Assembly (NCBI GenBank): GCA_900771425.1
Contig: CAAGNV010000024.1
Location: forward strand, 1 to 40,906
Direction of reading: 5' to 3'
Source of the DNA: Bacteroidaceae bacterium
GTDB taxonomy: Bacteria; Bacteroidota; Bacteroidia; Bacteroidales; Bacteroidaceae
DNA: 40,906 bases
Each line of letters begins with the position of its first letter. The first letter of the stretch is position 1. The position numbers and the translations under genes are program-made. Of this stretch, positions 16,291 through 24,819 are shown in pieces. Below the pieces are notes generated by a model. That model did not search any database. It saw only the letters and a program-made list of their open reading frames with translations, and had not been told where the DNA came from.

Positions 16291-19200
16291 TCATTTCATT
16301 TTTAGACCGTCACGTATTATCTTCTTCAGGTCGTCGGCAATAGTGCCGAGACTGCCTCTGCATGCTCCTGTGTGCTCTGCAATCTGTCGCAGGTGTTCCT
16401 GTGCTGCATCCATGCGCTCAGTCACGTCATCCATCTTGTCGTCAATGCTCGACCAGTGCATCTGACCGCTCACAAACAGACCTTCCAGTTTTGTTCCCTG
16501 GTCCTGACTCATGGCAGTGAAGCCTCCTGACTTTCCGCTTTGGCTGGTATGGTCTGAATATCCCATCTGCGCGGCAAGGTCATCTCTCTTTTCTTCCAAT
16601 TCGTTTCTTTTGTCGGTTGCCTCTTCTATGAGGCCAGACTGTGCGGCTGAATCTTTGTTCTTGTTTGCTTCAGCCCATCGGGATTGCCAGTCCTTCAGCC
16701 ATGCGTCAAACTCGTCGTCAAGTATGAATGAATTGACTGCTGCCTCAAAGAACATATCTTCCAGAGACTCGGAAAATGCCTTTGCATCATTGCTCATATC
16801 CGTGAGCGATGACAGAAATGAGCTGCGCAGTTCGCCAAACGATGTCTGTGTCAGATTCTCATTGATTTGTTCCGTCAGTTTCTCGGTCTTGCCCGCCTGT
16901 TCCACAACGGCATCCCAGTATTCGCTCTTGTCATATTTACCTACTTCCGTGAGGTATTTCCACAAGTCTGGGGCAAAGTCCTTGATTGCCTTCAGTTGCT
17001 CTGGAGTAAGATTGTAGATGGAATTGAGCCCGTTTATAGTACTTGCCGTAACACCAGCTGCTGCAAATGCCTTTTGCGCAGCATCGTTATATCCGGCAAT
17101 GACATTGTCGTCAGCATAATACTTATTCGAGTGGTGCGCACTGTGATAGCCCATCTGAGCCTTCAGCACCTCCATTGCGTTCGCATTGATTTTCTTTTGT
17201 GCTGAAAGTGCCGTATCGTAGGCATTCAATGCTTTCACACCTGCACTGTCGCCGATCACGTCAGTCAGGTCTTCAATGCGTGACCGGAGCAGTTCATTGG
17301 CTTTGGTCAACCGTTCCGTGGTCTCTGCGACCTCAGCTTCATTACCTCCACCGATGCCAAGAACATGGCCGAAGTCCTTTATCGCACTTATGCCTTTCAA
17401 GGCTGCTCCTATATAATTTCCTGAAGCAAAGTCTGCCGCTGCACCCGCTGCGTTTCCAAAGGCGCTGAGTCCTTGCGAGGCTTTCTCTCCAAGACTTTCC
17501 ATGCCAAGGCTGTTGAAAAGTTCAGGCAACTGGTCGATACCTTTCTCTGTAATGAATTGCTGGGCATCCGCAAACCAATCGGCTACTGCCTGGGAAGAAT
17601 TGCGCTTTGACTTGTCTTCTGCATTCTTTGCCTCATTGGTGGCTTTGGCTGTCTTCTTCCGCGCATCGGCAAGTTTCCCTTCTGCCACTGCCAGTTGGGT
17701 AATAAGAGGCAACAGAATTTTATATTCGGCACTCTGCATATCCAGGCCATTCAGTATTTCCGAAGAGGATATGTCTGACGATGATTCCTTGCCAAGGGTG
17801 TCAGCTATCTGCCTTTGTATGCCGGCAAGGGTCTCTGTCGCATTCTTCTCGTCGCGTTTCGCTGCATTAAGGCGCTCCTGGGCATCTGCTGATTCCTGGA
17901 CGAGCCTGTTGTGTTCAGCAGCCTTCGTCCCGATAAAATCCCATATTCCACGTTGCTGTGCCAGATAACCGTCGATTTCCCGAATTTTGTCTGAGACTAC
18001 TGCCATCTGGTCAACAGGAAGGTTGCCTTCATTCATGATGACTTGCAACTGGTCGCGCAACCCCTGTAGATATTCTTTAGTATGACCTGACAGTTCACCG
18101 AACACGCCACTCCAGTCCATGCGCTTTTCGAGTGAGTCGTTCCCAAGCTGCTGCAGTTCTGCGTCTCGGCGCATCATTAGGGATGCTTTCTCTCCAGCAG
18201 TGGTAGCTGCGTTTATCTGCTCCTCATATTGTTTCGTGATGGCGAGTTTCTGCTGCTCATAGGTGCCGTATTCCTTTAGATATTCGTTCAGGGCATCATA
18301 CTGGCTTTTCGTTTCCTCCTTGATGATGTCCTGCTGTTTCTTGCTATATGCCTCTTCGATTGCAAGACGCGCATCTGCAAACGCCTGTTCTTCTTCTGCG
18401 GTCAGATTACCGCCGCGTTTTTCTTCGAGCTGGGCATGTTTCTTGTCAAGTTCGCTCATCTCACCATCTCTTTCATCTTTGGCAAGTGACAGACGCTTGG
18501 CAATGCCCTCTTCCTTTATTTCGTTTTTCCTGTGTTCCGTATCAAGAGCCAAGTCTTCTATCGACTGGGCTATGTCCTTCTCATTACGCTGACGGCGTTC
18601 TTCTTCCTTCTGTTCTTTCGCACTTGTGTCTTTGGGCTTTTTGCCTCCGTTTGACGCCTTGTCGAATGAATCCACCTTCCCCTGGGCGGCATCCACCTTT
18701 TTCTGCTGTTCCTTTATAGCTGTTTCATATTCTGAAGCATTCATCTCGCGGACTTTCTTGCCGTTATAGGTCATCTGGCTCTTACCGCGTTTTTCAGGAT
18801 CAGAGAGTGAGGCGAGTGACCTCAAGGTCTTTTGCTCAGCCTCCAGTTGGGTCTTGGCATCCTTGGCAAAATCCTTGCGTCCATTTTCCAGAAGGGTCTT
18901 TTTCCTTGAGCTTCCTTCCTTGATTCGACGCTCCAGTTCTGAGCGGTGGATTGGGATGCCGTCCATGAGGATATAGTCCTTGCCTGACTCATCCATTGTC
19001 TTCAGCCGCTTCTTGTTCCTGTCGATGTCTCCTTCCAGTTCTTTCACGTCCATCGTCTGCAACTTACTGTTCCATGAGGTGGCTGCCTTCTGGCGTTCTT
19101 TCTCGGCTTCCTGGTTAACGGTACCAGACAAAGCCTTAATCTGATTGTTTAGCCAACTGTCAAAACTCTCGAACTCAGACTTGGTCTTATTCCTGTTCGG

Positions 19201-20670
19201 CAAGATGGTGCGCTCCCATATACCTTGCATCTCATAGTATTCTTCACGTGAAAGGCCACCATAATTTCCACGCAGCGGGTCTGCGTGTCCATTGCTCTTG
19301 TTATGCAGTTCCCTATATCGCTGCCATTGCGACAATTGGGACTTGTCTTCATTGTAGTTCTGTTTTCCAAGCAGGTTTTTCCGTCTGGAGATTTCCTCGT
19401 TTTCAGCCTTACGCGCTGCAGTCAGGTCTTCCAGCAGTTCCTTTTCTGTCTTGTATTTACCGAATACCGACGGCATGAGTTCCTTCAGGTCCTCAAGGGC
19501 TTTCTGACGGTCATATTCCGCACTTGTTTCATCCTCCACCACGCCCAGCAGATCGTCTATCTTTTTCTTCAAGTCGGAAAGTTCCTCCTGCTGCTCATCC
19601 TCACGCTCTTTCAGACGGGCAGCTTCACGTTCAGCTGCTGTAGTGCTGTCATGCAATGCCCATACGGCTGCCACAAGGCCTACTATGGCTGTTGCAGCGA
19701 GAACATACGGATTGGCAAGCATCGTTGCGTTCATCAATGCCTGCGCCTTGGTGGCCAATGTCAATGCCCTGAAATGGGCTAACTCTGCTATTGTCCAGCC
19801 TTTTTCAGCGGCTGTCGCAAACATAACGGCTGCTTTGTAAGCTCCGTAGGTGGCTATCAACCCCGTCACTATACGACCAACCTGTTCATAGTTCTTCACC
19901 AGCGAGGTGAGCATCTGGATACTTCCTGTTACTGTGTCTTGGGTCTTCGTGCCTATGTCGTTCAGCATATCGTTCCAAGCTCCCTGAAGGTTGCTCATCG
20001 AACCAGCCTGACTCTCGCTCTGTTTCTCCAGCATCTTGTAGAACTTACCACCCTCGCTTGTCGCACTGATAAAGGCTTCCTTCACCATGTCTGCACTGAT
20101 GGCACCGTCTGACATGGCTTCCTTCAGTTCACCGATGCTCTTACCGGTCTTCTCACTTATTACGGATAAAGGATTGAAACCGGCATTTATCATCTGCAGC
20201 AAGTCCTGGCCCATCAACTTGCCAGTACTTCTCATCTGCGAGAATGCGAGGGTCAGGCTTTGGAGCTTCTGGCTGTCGCCCATACTGATGTCACCTATCG
20301 CATGAAGGATTCCCACCGTTTCTTCTGCCGGCACATTGAAGGCGAGCAGGGTCTGCTCTGCCTGGGCAAGGTCGTTCAGTTGCAAAGGTGTCCTGGCGGC
20401 AAATGTTTTCAGCTCAGTCATCAGTTCGGATGCCGCTCCTTTGTTGCCAAGAAGCGTCTCAAACGATATTTCCAGTTTTTCAATCTCGGAACGGACACGA
20501 ATCATCGCCTTGCCAAACTCCAATGCCTCGCGTACACTCAGCACACCTGCTGCAGTCTGTGACAGACGGCGCAGGCTGCTGGTAAGCAAATCGCTCTTCT
20601 GGCGTGCATCATCCAACCCATGACTTAGGCTGTTGCCCTTCATCAGTATCTCTACCTCTACCGGTTTCAT
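16291..20670 (-). CDS. Tail tape measure protein
   Basis: 1459 residues. The N-terminal third has the tape-measure-domain look: SLSHGLDDARQKSDLLTSSL, then a mobile-element-type region MGQDLLQMINAGFNPLSVISEKTGKSIGELKEAM (quoted in part here). A hydrophobic segment (AQALMNATMLANPYVLAATAIVGLVAAVWAL, about residues 310-340) could cross the host membrane. Long Lys/Glu-rich coiled coils follow (residues about 345-950). The length of the tape measure predicts a tail of roughly 200 nm if 1.5 angstrom per residue applies. It acts as the scaffold that sets tail-tube length and is ejected at infection. The gene follows the two tail chaperone frames, as in nearly all long-tailed phages. Confidence 0.93.
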   Translation of the reverse strand: MKPVEVEILMKGNSLSHGLDDARQKSDLLTSSLRRLSQTAAGVLSVREALEFGKAMIRVRSEIEKLEISFETLLGNKGAASELMTELKTFAARTPLQLNDLAQAEQTLLAFNVPAEETVGILHAIGDISMGDSQKLQSLTLAFSQMRSTGKLMGQDLLQMINAGFNPLSVISEKTGKSIGELKEAMSDGAISADMVKEAFISATSEGGKFYKMLEKQSESQAGSMSNLQGAWNDMLNDIGTKTQDTVTGSIQMLTSLVKNYEQVGRIVTGLIATYGAYKAAVMFATAAEKGWTIAELAHFRALTLATKAQALMNATMLANPYVLAATAIVGLVAAVWALHDSTTAAEREAARLKEREDEQQEELSDLKKKIDDLLGVVEDETSAEYDRQKALEDLKELMPSVFGKYKTEKELLEDLTAARKAENEEISRRKNLLGKQNYNEDKSQLSQWQRYRELHNKSNGHADPLRGNYGGLSREEYYEMQGIWERTILPNRNKTKSEFESFDSWLNNQIKALSGTVNQEAEKERQKAATSWNSKLQTMDVKELEGDIDRNKKRLKTMDESGKDYILMDGIPIHRSELERRIKEGSSRKKTLLENGRKDFAKDAKTQLEAEQKTLRSLASLSDPEKRGKSQMTYNGKKVREMNASEYETAIKEQQKKVDAAQGKVDSFDKASNGGKKPKDTSAKEQKEEERRQRNEKDIAQSIEDLALDTEHRKNEIKEEGIAKRLSLAKDERDGEMSELDKKHAQLEEKRGGNLTAEEEQAFADARLAIEEAYSKKQQDIIKEETKSQYDALNEYLKEYGTYEQQKLAITKQYEEQINAATTAGEKASLMMRRDAELQQLGNDSLEKRMDWSGVFGELSGHTKEYLQGLRDQLQVIMNEGNLPVDQMAVVSDKIREIDGYLAQQRGIWDFIGTKAAEHNRLVQESADAQERLNAAKRDEKNATETLAGIQRQIADTLGKESSSDISSSEILNGLDMQSAEYKILLPLITQLAVAEGKLADARKKTAKATNEAKNAEDKSKRNSSQAVADWFADAQQFITEKGIDQLPELFNSLGMESLGEKASQGLSAFGNAAGAAADFASGNYIGAALKGISAIKDFGHVLGIGGGNEAEVAETTERLTKANELLRSRIEDLTDVIGDSAGVKALNAYDTALSAQKKINANAMEVLKAQMGYHSAHHSNKYYADDNVIAGYNDAAQKAFAAAGVTASTINGLNSIYNLTPEQLKAIKDFAPDLWKYLTEVGKYDKSEYWDAVVEQAGKTEKLTEQINENLTQTSFGELRSSFLSSLTDMSNDAKAFSESLEDMFFEAAVNSFILDDEFDAWLKDWQSRWAEANKNKDSAAQSGLIEEATDKRNELEEKRDDLAAQMGYSDHTSQSGKSGGFTAMSQDQGTKLEGLFVSGQMHWSSIDDKMDDVTERMDAAQEHLRQIAEHTGACRGSLGTIADDLKKIIRDGLKMK

Positions 20671-20692
20671 TATCTTGGTTTCTTTTTTATAT

Positions 20693-21052
20693 CTAACTTA
20701 ATCGGCTCTGAAAATAGCCTACGATGTCGCTGGCTTCTTCCTCTGCGCTCTGATTGCCCTTTTTCTTGCTACTGACATAGCGGGGGGCATCACTGAGCAT
20801 CATGATAAGTGTCTGCCAGTTCACTTTATTTAATATGTATTCTACGCTCCAGCCTGTCGCACTTGCGACTTGCCAGATAAATCCAAAGGGGCTATGGCTA
20901 CCCTCCCAATGGGTCTTTAACTCCCCTTCTTTGTGTGGCTCAGTCTCAGCTTCATCGGATTCGTCATCTCCACTGATCTGATAATACTCGTAAAAGACTT
21001 CGTCCCCATCAACAGTACAAACTCCTTCATCGCACCCATCTGATATTCCCAT
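20693..21052 (-). CDS. Tail assembly chaperone, second frame (GT-like extension)
   Basis: An open frame in the -1 register relative to the 163-residue gene and overlapping its end by about 130 bp. From DEVFYEYYQISGDD onward its composition looks genuine, with HSPFGFIWQVASATGWSVEY and a C-terminal ASDIVGYFQSRLS. Two overlapping frames between tail tube and tape measure are the signature of lambda G/GT-type chaperones made by -1 frameshifting. I could not find a classical slippery heptamer; GGGG near 21005-21008 and AAGAAGGGG near the end of the first frame are weak candidates. The coordinates use the in-frame ATG at 21052 only for definition; it may not be an independent start. Confidence 0.5.
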   Translation of the reverse strand: MGISDGCDEGVCTVDGDEVFYEYYQISGDDESDEAETEPHKEGELKTHWEGSHSPFGFIWQVASATGWSVEYILNKVNWQTLIMMLSDAPRYVSSKKKGNQSAEEEASDIVGYFQSRLS

Positions 21053-21408
21053 GGTACGAATTCGCGGACAAACCATGACACAATGCCTACCAGTAGCCGC
21101 CGACTCACAAAGCCCGTACATAGCGTGTAGGCAATCATGCGGCACACCGACTTGCCGTGATGCGCCAGGAATGCCATTTCTTCTTCCTTGGTCATCTTGT
21201 CCAGTTCCGAACTGCTGACCCCCATCGACAAATATGTCCGGGCAATCGCTATCTGCCCGGACATACAAGGTCGTTTCATGGTCACGCGCAGACGGAGAGG
21301 ACGTTTCACCAGCGGAAACCTCAGTTCCTTTATGGGGATGCTCACGCCTATGTTGAGCAGGGCTTCTGATGCTTCTGCCTGTATCCTGCGTACCTCATTG
21401 TCATCCAT
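20917..21408 (-). CDS. Tail assembly chaperone, first frame (G-like)
   Basis: 163 residues, helical and fairly basic, starting MDDNEVRRIQAEASEALLNI. It contains a segment EFVPWEYQMGAMKEFVLLMG. It lies 3 bp after the tail-tube gene and directly before the tape measure, the standard chaperone position. The final part is overlapped by a second open frame in -1, as expected for programmed frameshifting. The chaperone would coat the tape measure protein while the tube polymerises. No family signature is obvious; the role is inferred from the order and the dual frame. Confidence 0.65.
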   Translation of the reverse strand: MDDNEVRRIQAEASEALLNIGVSIPIKELRFPLVKRPLRLRVTMKRPCMSGQIAIARTYLSMGVSSSELDKMTKEEEMAFLAHHGKSVCRMIAYTLCTGFVSRRLLVGIVSWFVREFVPWEYQMGAMKEFVLLMGTKSFTSIIRSVEMTNPMKLRLSHTKKGS

Positions 21409-21411
21409 GCG

Positions 21412-21927
21412 CTATCCTTCTGACACTGGGGTGTTGTTGATTTCGTAAGGTGCGCCGCCGGCTGCTGGCTTCATCACCTTCAGCTGGCATTCCATCTTTG
21501 ACACTTCCGTCAGTGTCAGCTTGCCGCCAAGGTTGGCCAGAAGCTGACCGTTAGGGATAGTCATAGTCTGACCGCTGACGAAGTCGATGGTGAACTTATC
21601 CTTGATTTCAACAAGGTTCTCTGGGGCCTTCCAGCCTGTCACGGTCTGGTTAGGGCTTGTGCCTGTTGTCACAAGTGTGCCACCAAGTACTTTCTGGAGC
21701 TGTTCGTAGCTCAACTGGATAAGGTTGAAGGTCGGGCTGATCTGACCGTTCTTGGTCATAAGCACCAGTACCGGAGCATCAGGAACCTGCTCGGCTTCCA
21801 CGTCCGTACTTTCTGGCTTTGTGCCTCCCCAGTCCCAACTGCCTTTCTCAATGTAACCGATAGTTACTGCAGAGGAACCTGTACCCATCTTCACGGCTGC
21901 TATGCCGTAGATAAAATCTTTGTTCAT
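21412..21927 (-). CDS. Major tail tube protein
   Basis: 171 residues with alternating beta-strand composition, starting MNKDFIYGIAAVKMGTGSSA. It includes GWKAPENLVEIKDKFTIDF and a NGQLLANLGGKLTLTEVSK strand pair, typical of tail tube monomers. It overlaps the preceding lysis gene by four bases (ATGA) and precedes the chaperone frames, so gene order supports the call. It would polymerise into the tail tube around the tape measure protein. Confidence 0.75.
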   Translation of the reverse strand: MNKDFIYGIAAVKMGTGSSAVTIGYIEKGSWDWGGTKPESTDVEAEQVPDAPVLVLMTKNGQISPTFNLIQLSYEQLQKVLGGTLVTTGTSPNQTVTGWKAPENLVEIKDKFTIDFVSGQTMTIPNGQLLANLGGKLTLTEVSKMECQLKVMKPAAGGAPYEINNTPVSEG

Positions 21928-22601
21928 GACTTTCTTTTTTTAATGATTGCTATTACTGTTGTTGTAAGTATTCCGATTAGGATTCCTATGAAAAACCATT
22001 TCAGCAGTGTTGTCAGACTGTATGATGCGCCATGTTCCTTCTGTTCCTCCAACTCCTTCTGCAAGGCACTGATCAGTTCTTCTTGACTGCTTATGTCAAG
22101 CTGCTGCTCGGCATGCTGCTCGCTGAGTTCTGCTATCAACTGTTCGTAGTAGTAACACTGGCGTTCCAAGCTGTCACACGACGCATAGACAATGACATTG
22201 CCACCGCTTTGGCTCACCTCGGCACTTGCCTGTCCGTTCTTTGCCTTGTACGACGCACCGCTCGGAAGCGATGCCAGACTGTCAGAGGGTATCGTGAGAG
22301 TCACCGCTGACCTCGGTACGCTTTCCTTCACAAGGAGGACGGTCGCGTTCCTCGACGATGTCTGGCTTACGCTCTCCACCGACTGCTCCTTCACGCTTTC
22401 CGCGCTGGCGGCCACCGTTACCTGCGCTTCTCCGCAGGTTCTCTGTTTCTCCACCGTCTTGCAACTCGAGACGGACAGGACAGTCCCTGCGATAAGGACA
22501 CAGCTGAATAGCTTCGACAGCACGGCTGAGACGGTTGAGGGCGCTGCGCGTCCTGGCGTTCTCTTTGCTGAGTTCTTCAATCTTTTCGCTTGTTTCTTCA
22601 T
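21924..22601 (-). CDS. Putative u-spanin: lipoprotein with C-terminal TM
   Basis: 225 residues. A basic N-terminal stretch leads into a hydrophobic segment (LFSCVLIAGTVLSVSSC) ending in a lipobox-like VSSC with Cys47. After a Ser/Thr-rich periplasmic region comes a coiled coil (about 140-190) and a C-terminal membrane helix (LLKWFFIGILIGILTTTVIAII) with a KKRKS tail. A lipoprotein that also ends in an inner-membrane helix is the architecture of unimolecular spanins such as T1 gp11, which join inner and outer membrane at lysis. Its first 320 bp overlap the 166-residue upstream gene in another frame, as Rz1 overlaps Rz. The true start could be downstream of the ATG used here because the basic leader is long. 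It lies next to the amidase, completing a lysis cassette. Confidence 0.6.
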   Translation of the reverse strand: MKKQAKRLKNSAKRTPGRAAPSTVSAVLSKLFSCVLIAGTVLSVSSCKTVEKQRTCGEAQVTVAASAESVKEQSVESVSQTSSRNATVLLVKESVPRSAVTLTIPSDSLASLPSGASYKAKNGQASAEVSQSGGNVIVYASCDSLERQCYYYEQLIAELSEQHAEQQLDISSQEELISALQKELEEQKEHGASYSLTTLLKWFFIGILIGILTTTVIAIIKKRKS

Positions 22602-22782
22602 ATTTCTTCTGAGTTTCCAACAACAGTCGCGAAATGTCTTCGTACATCACCTTATAGGTGTCATGCACCTCCTTGGTCGTCTTCGTCATTCGCGACCGCC
22701 TGTTGGCAATCCAGGCAATGGCAGCACCTATGCCGCCGCTCGGGATTGCCCACGTCAGTATCTGGAATAATGTGTCTGCCAT
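22282..22782 (-). CDS. Membrane-anchored coiled-coil protein of lysis cassette
   Basis: 166 residues. One N-terminal transmembrane helix (FQILTWAIPSGGIGAAIAWIANRR, residues about 5-28) followed by a coiled coil (KVMYEDISRLLLETQKKYEE) and a CPYRRDCPVRLEL segment at about 95-107. The end of the frame (after about residue 112) is shared with the out-of-frame lipoprotein gene and is low complexity, so only the first two thirds may be under strong selection. Single TM plus coiled coil next to an amidase suggests an inner-membrane lysis partner, i-spanin-like or holin-like. The family is not recognised with certainty. Confidence 0.6.
   Translation of the reverse strand: MADTLFQILTWAIPSGGIGAAIAWIANRRSRMTKTTKEVHDTYKVMYEDISRLLLETQKKYEETSEKIEELSKENARTRSALNRLSRAVEAIQLCPYRRDCPVRLELQDGGETENLRRSAGNGGRQRGKREGAVGGERKPDIVEERDRPPCEGKRTEVSGDSHDTL
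22411..22438 (+). repeat. GTTCC-hairpin repeat, copy 2
   Basis: Flank GCCACCGTTAC; stem CCTGCG (22421-22426) with CGCAGG (22433-22438); loop CTTCTC. It lies inside the overlap of the u-spanin-like and membrane-protein frames and encodes CGEAQVTVA in the former. Confidence 0.7.
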
Positions 22783-22802
22783 TGTCGGTTTGCTTTTGTT
22801 GG

Positions 22803-23267
22803 TTATACGATGCCTTTTTCTTTAAGCCACTTCTGAACATCAAAGCAAGGGCAAGCCTTGGCGGCAAGTTCATTGTGACCTACTATCTTCACCCTTGGAT
22901 GGCGGCGGTGGAACTCGCGCACATACTTCTCCAAAGCTGCGCCCTGGGCTGATGTACGCGTGTCCTTCACGGTCTGGCCGTCGGCTGCATAGCCTCCGAC
23001 ATATACCACATGGCGAGACACTGAGTTATAGCCGGCCACTCCGTTGGTTATTTCCCATGGATCGACCCACTCGTCCTCGTTGTTCTTCACCAGACGCTCC
23101 ACACGCCCGTCCAAGTGTATCATATCTGTGTAACCCACCTGCTTCCAGCCACGACCACCCTTGCTTACTGGGTCAGTGTGCCAGTGACGGATCTCGTTGG
23201 AACTCACCTCACGGCCTTCGCGCGTGGCGGTGCAGTGGATTACCAGATATTTTAGGGATTTGCTCAT
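22803..23267 (-). CDS. N-acetylmuramoyl-L-alanine amidase (endolysin)
   Basis: 154 residues covering one Amidase_2 domain. The zinc site is visible: His11 in LVIHCTATREG, His131 in IVGHNELAAK, and Cys139 in the following ACPCFDV. The middle carries GWKQVGYTDMIHLDGRVERL, typical of the family. It cleaves the amide bond between muramic acid and L-alanine in peptidoglycan and would act as the endolysin. There is no signal peptide or cell-wall-binding domain, so release would need a holin-like partner. It is preceded by a 54-residue gene with ATGA overlap and followed by the membrane and spanin-like genes. Confidence 0.92.
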   Translation of the reverse strand: MSKSLKYLVIHCTATREGREVSSNEIRHWHTDPVSKGGRGWKQVGYTDMIHLDGRVERLVKNNEDEWVDPWEITNGVAGYNSVSRHVVYVGGYAADGQTVKDTRTSAQGAALEKYVREFHRRHPRVKIVGHNELAAKACPCFDVQKWLKEKGIV

Positions 23268-23428
23268 TCCTTCTTAGATTTGTCAGAGCCTTTCACTTCT
23301 TCACACAGACCACGCTTCACGAGGTCAGCGACACGCGTTTCTTCCTTGATGTCTATCACCTCTCCTGGCTGATAGATTGTGACACCGTCGTTCTTGTCAC
23401 GGAAGGTTTTCAATACTTTCAGTTTCAT
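23264..23428 (-). CDS. Small head-associated protein, unknown
   Basis: A 54-residue ORF from ATG at 23428 (MKLKVLKTFRDKNDGVTIYQ) to a TGA that overlaps the amidase start as ATGA. It reads a tidy small beta-rich protein: strand, VIDIKEETRVADLVKRGLCEE, and a Lys-rich tail. Similar small proteins often follow major capsid genes of Mu-like and Bacteroidetes phages. I do not recognise a characterised family. The start is well placed 14 bp downstream of the capsid stop, and the four-base overlap argues that it is translated. Confidence 0.65.
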   Translation of the reverse strand: MKLKVLKTFRDKNDGVTIYQPGEVIDIKEETRVADLVKRGLCEEVKGSDKSKKE

Positions 23429-23441
23429 AGATAGCACGGTT

Positions 23442-24794
23442 TTATGCGTTTGCTGCCATTGGCTGCTTGAATGTCACGTCAATGGCCACCTCTGTACCTT
23501 CAATGCCGATAGTGACGGTTGCTTCGCGGTACTCATCACCTTCTGCATCGTATGCGTATGCCTGAGGGGTAAATGTCACCTTGTTGCCGTTTGTGGTTAC
23601 TGTCAGCCATTCAGCATCTGTGCTCGCGGTCACGCCGTTGCCGTTGCTGGTCGCATAGGTTCTGGTTCTTGCATTGGTTCCTGCTGTTCCTTCAACCAGT
23701 AAGTCACCGCTGATTGTAGGCTCCTCACCAACGCCTTCTGCATCGTAACCGCTGTAGATGACTACACCGGCATCTGACTTCTTAGGCATACAGATGAAGT
23801 AGTGGCGGAAGTTGACCTTGTTGCGTTGGTACTCTGGGTCATTTTCTGCAGGACTCCAGTACATCTTGGTTGAACCGGTTGCCTTGAACACACGCTGCTC
23901 GTAAAATGCGAATGAGCACTGGAACTCACCAGTTCCTGGAGTGGCATTCACACCCTTCTTCACTCCTGCAGTACTATATACAGGGTTGTTCGCGAATTCG
24001 TAGATATTGAAGCCGTATAGTCTGCCCACGGTTCCTTCTGTGCGGTTGATGTTGTTGTACTGCTCCTTGAAGTTCTGGTCTGCCTCCAAAAGGTCATTCA
24101 CGTGGTCGCTGCACAATACGAGGCGACGACCAGTAGCTGGTACCTTCAACTTGTCCATCGCACGCTTCATTGCCACAATGTCCTTTGGCGTAATCTTCTT
24201 TCGACCGGTTGATGGGTCGGTACTTCCACTTGTGCAGAGCACAGGGGTCTTGGCTGTGTTACTCTGGGCACAGAGGGCATGGGCTGCCTTTGCGAACTTG
24301 GCATCGTTGATGGCATTGCCGTGGCGCTCCTTCACGCTGGCTATCTTGTCATAGCTGATAGCGTAGAGCTCATCGTCAGTGATAGGGGTCACCTTAGTCT
24401 GGAACTTGTCAAGACCGATTGGAATGTCAGCGTCCTCAAGCGACTGGAGGTCGATTGGGTAGGTTGTGTTGTTGATAAGTACATCAGGATCGACACCTAC
24501 ATCTACCAAGTGGATGACATCTTTGTCCACGGCAGAACTGTTGTCTGGAATTCCGTCAAGGAAAGTAGCTTCAAGACCACGGCGCAGATACTTCACGAGC
24601 TCACCTGTCCAGATCTCGATATAGACTCCGGCACGGAGCATTCCAGCAGGAACTTCACCCATGCCCATTACAAGGCCGACGGCATTCATACCGACGGCAC
24701 CGACACTTGGGTCAAGACCGGCAGCACCGGCAACGACCCCGCCAAAGATGCAGTTGAACAACACCGCACACATCAGCATTACGATTCTCTTCAT
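23442..24794 (-). CDS. Major capsid protein with C-terminal BACON-like domain
   Basis: 450 residues. From about residue 55 (VYIEIWTGELVKYLRRGLEA) it follows the major capsid pattern seen in Bacteroidetes Mu-like phages, with VDVGVDPDVLINNTTYPI, IAMKRAMDKLKVPATGRRL and YFICMPKKSDAGVVIYSGY. After residue about 365 comes a C-terminal beta domain ending TIGIEGTEVAIDVTFKQ that resembles a BACON/Ig-like fold, so capsids may display it on the surface. The first 40 residues are strongly hydrophobic (MKRIVMLMCAVLFNCIFGG...) and look like a signal peptide, unusual for a capsid. An internal start near residue 56 is possible. It sits after the protease/scaffold gene. Confidence 0.85.
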   Translation of the reverse strand: MKRIVMLMCAVLFNCIFGGVVAGAAGLDPSVGAVGMNAVGLVMGMGEVPAGMLRAGVYIEIWTGELVKYLRRGLEATFLDGIPDNSSAVDKDVIHLVDVGVDPDVLINNTTYPIDLQSLEDADIPIGLDKFQTKVTPITDDELYAISYDKIASVKERHGNAINDAKFAKAAHALCAQSNTAKTPVLCTSGSTDPSTGRKKITPKDIVAMKRAMDKLKVPATGRRLVLCSDHVNDLLEADQNFKEQYNNINRTEGTVGRLYGFNIYEFANNPVYSTAGVKKGVNATPGTGEFQCSFAFYEQRVFKATGSTKMYWSPAENDPEYQRNKVNFRHYFICMPKKSDAGVVIYSGYDAEGVGEEPTISGDLLVEGTAGTNARTRTYATSNGNGVTASTDAEWLTVTTNGNKVTFTPQAYAYDAEGDEYREATVTIGIEGTEVAIDVTFKQPMAANA

Positions 24795-24819
24795 GTTCTT
24801 TGTTCTTTAAGGGTTAAAC

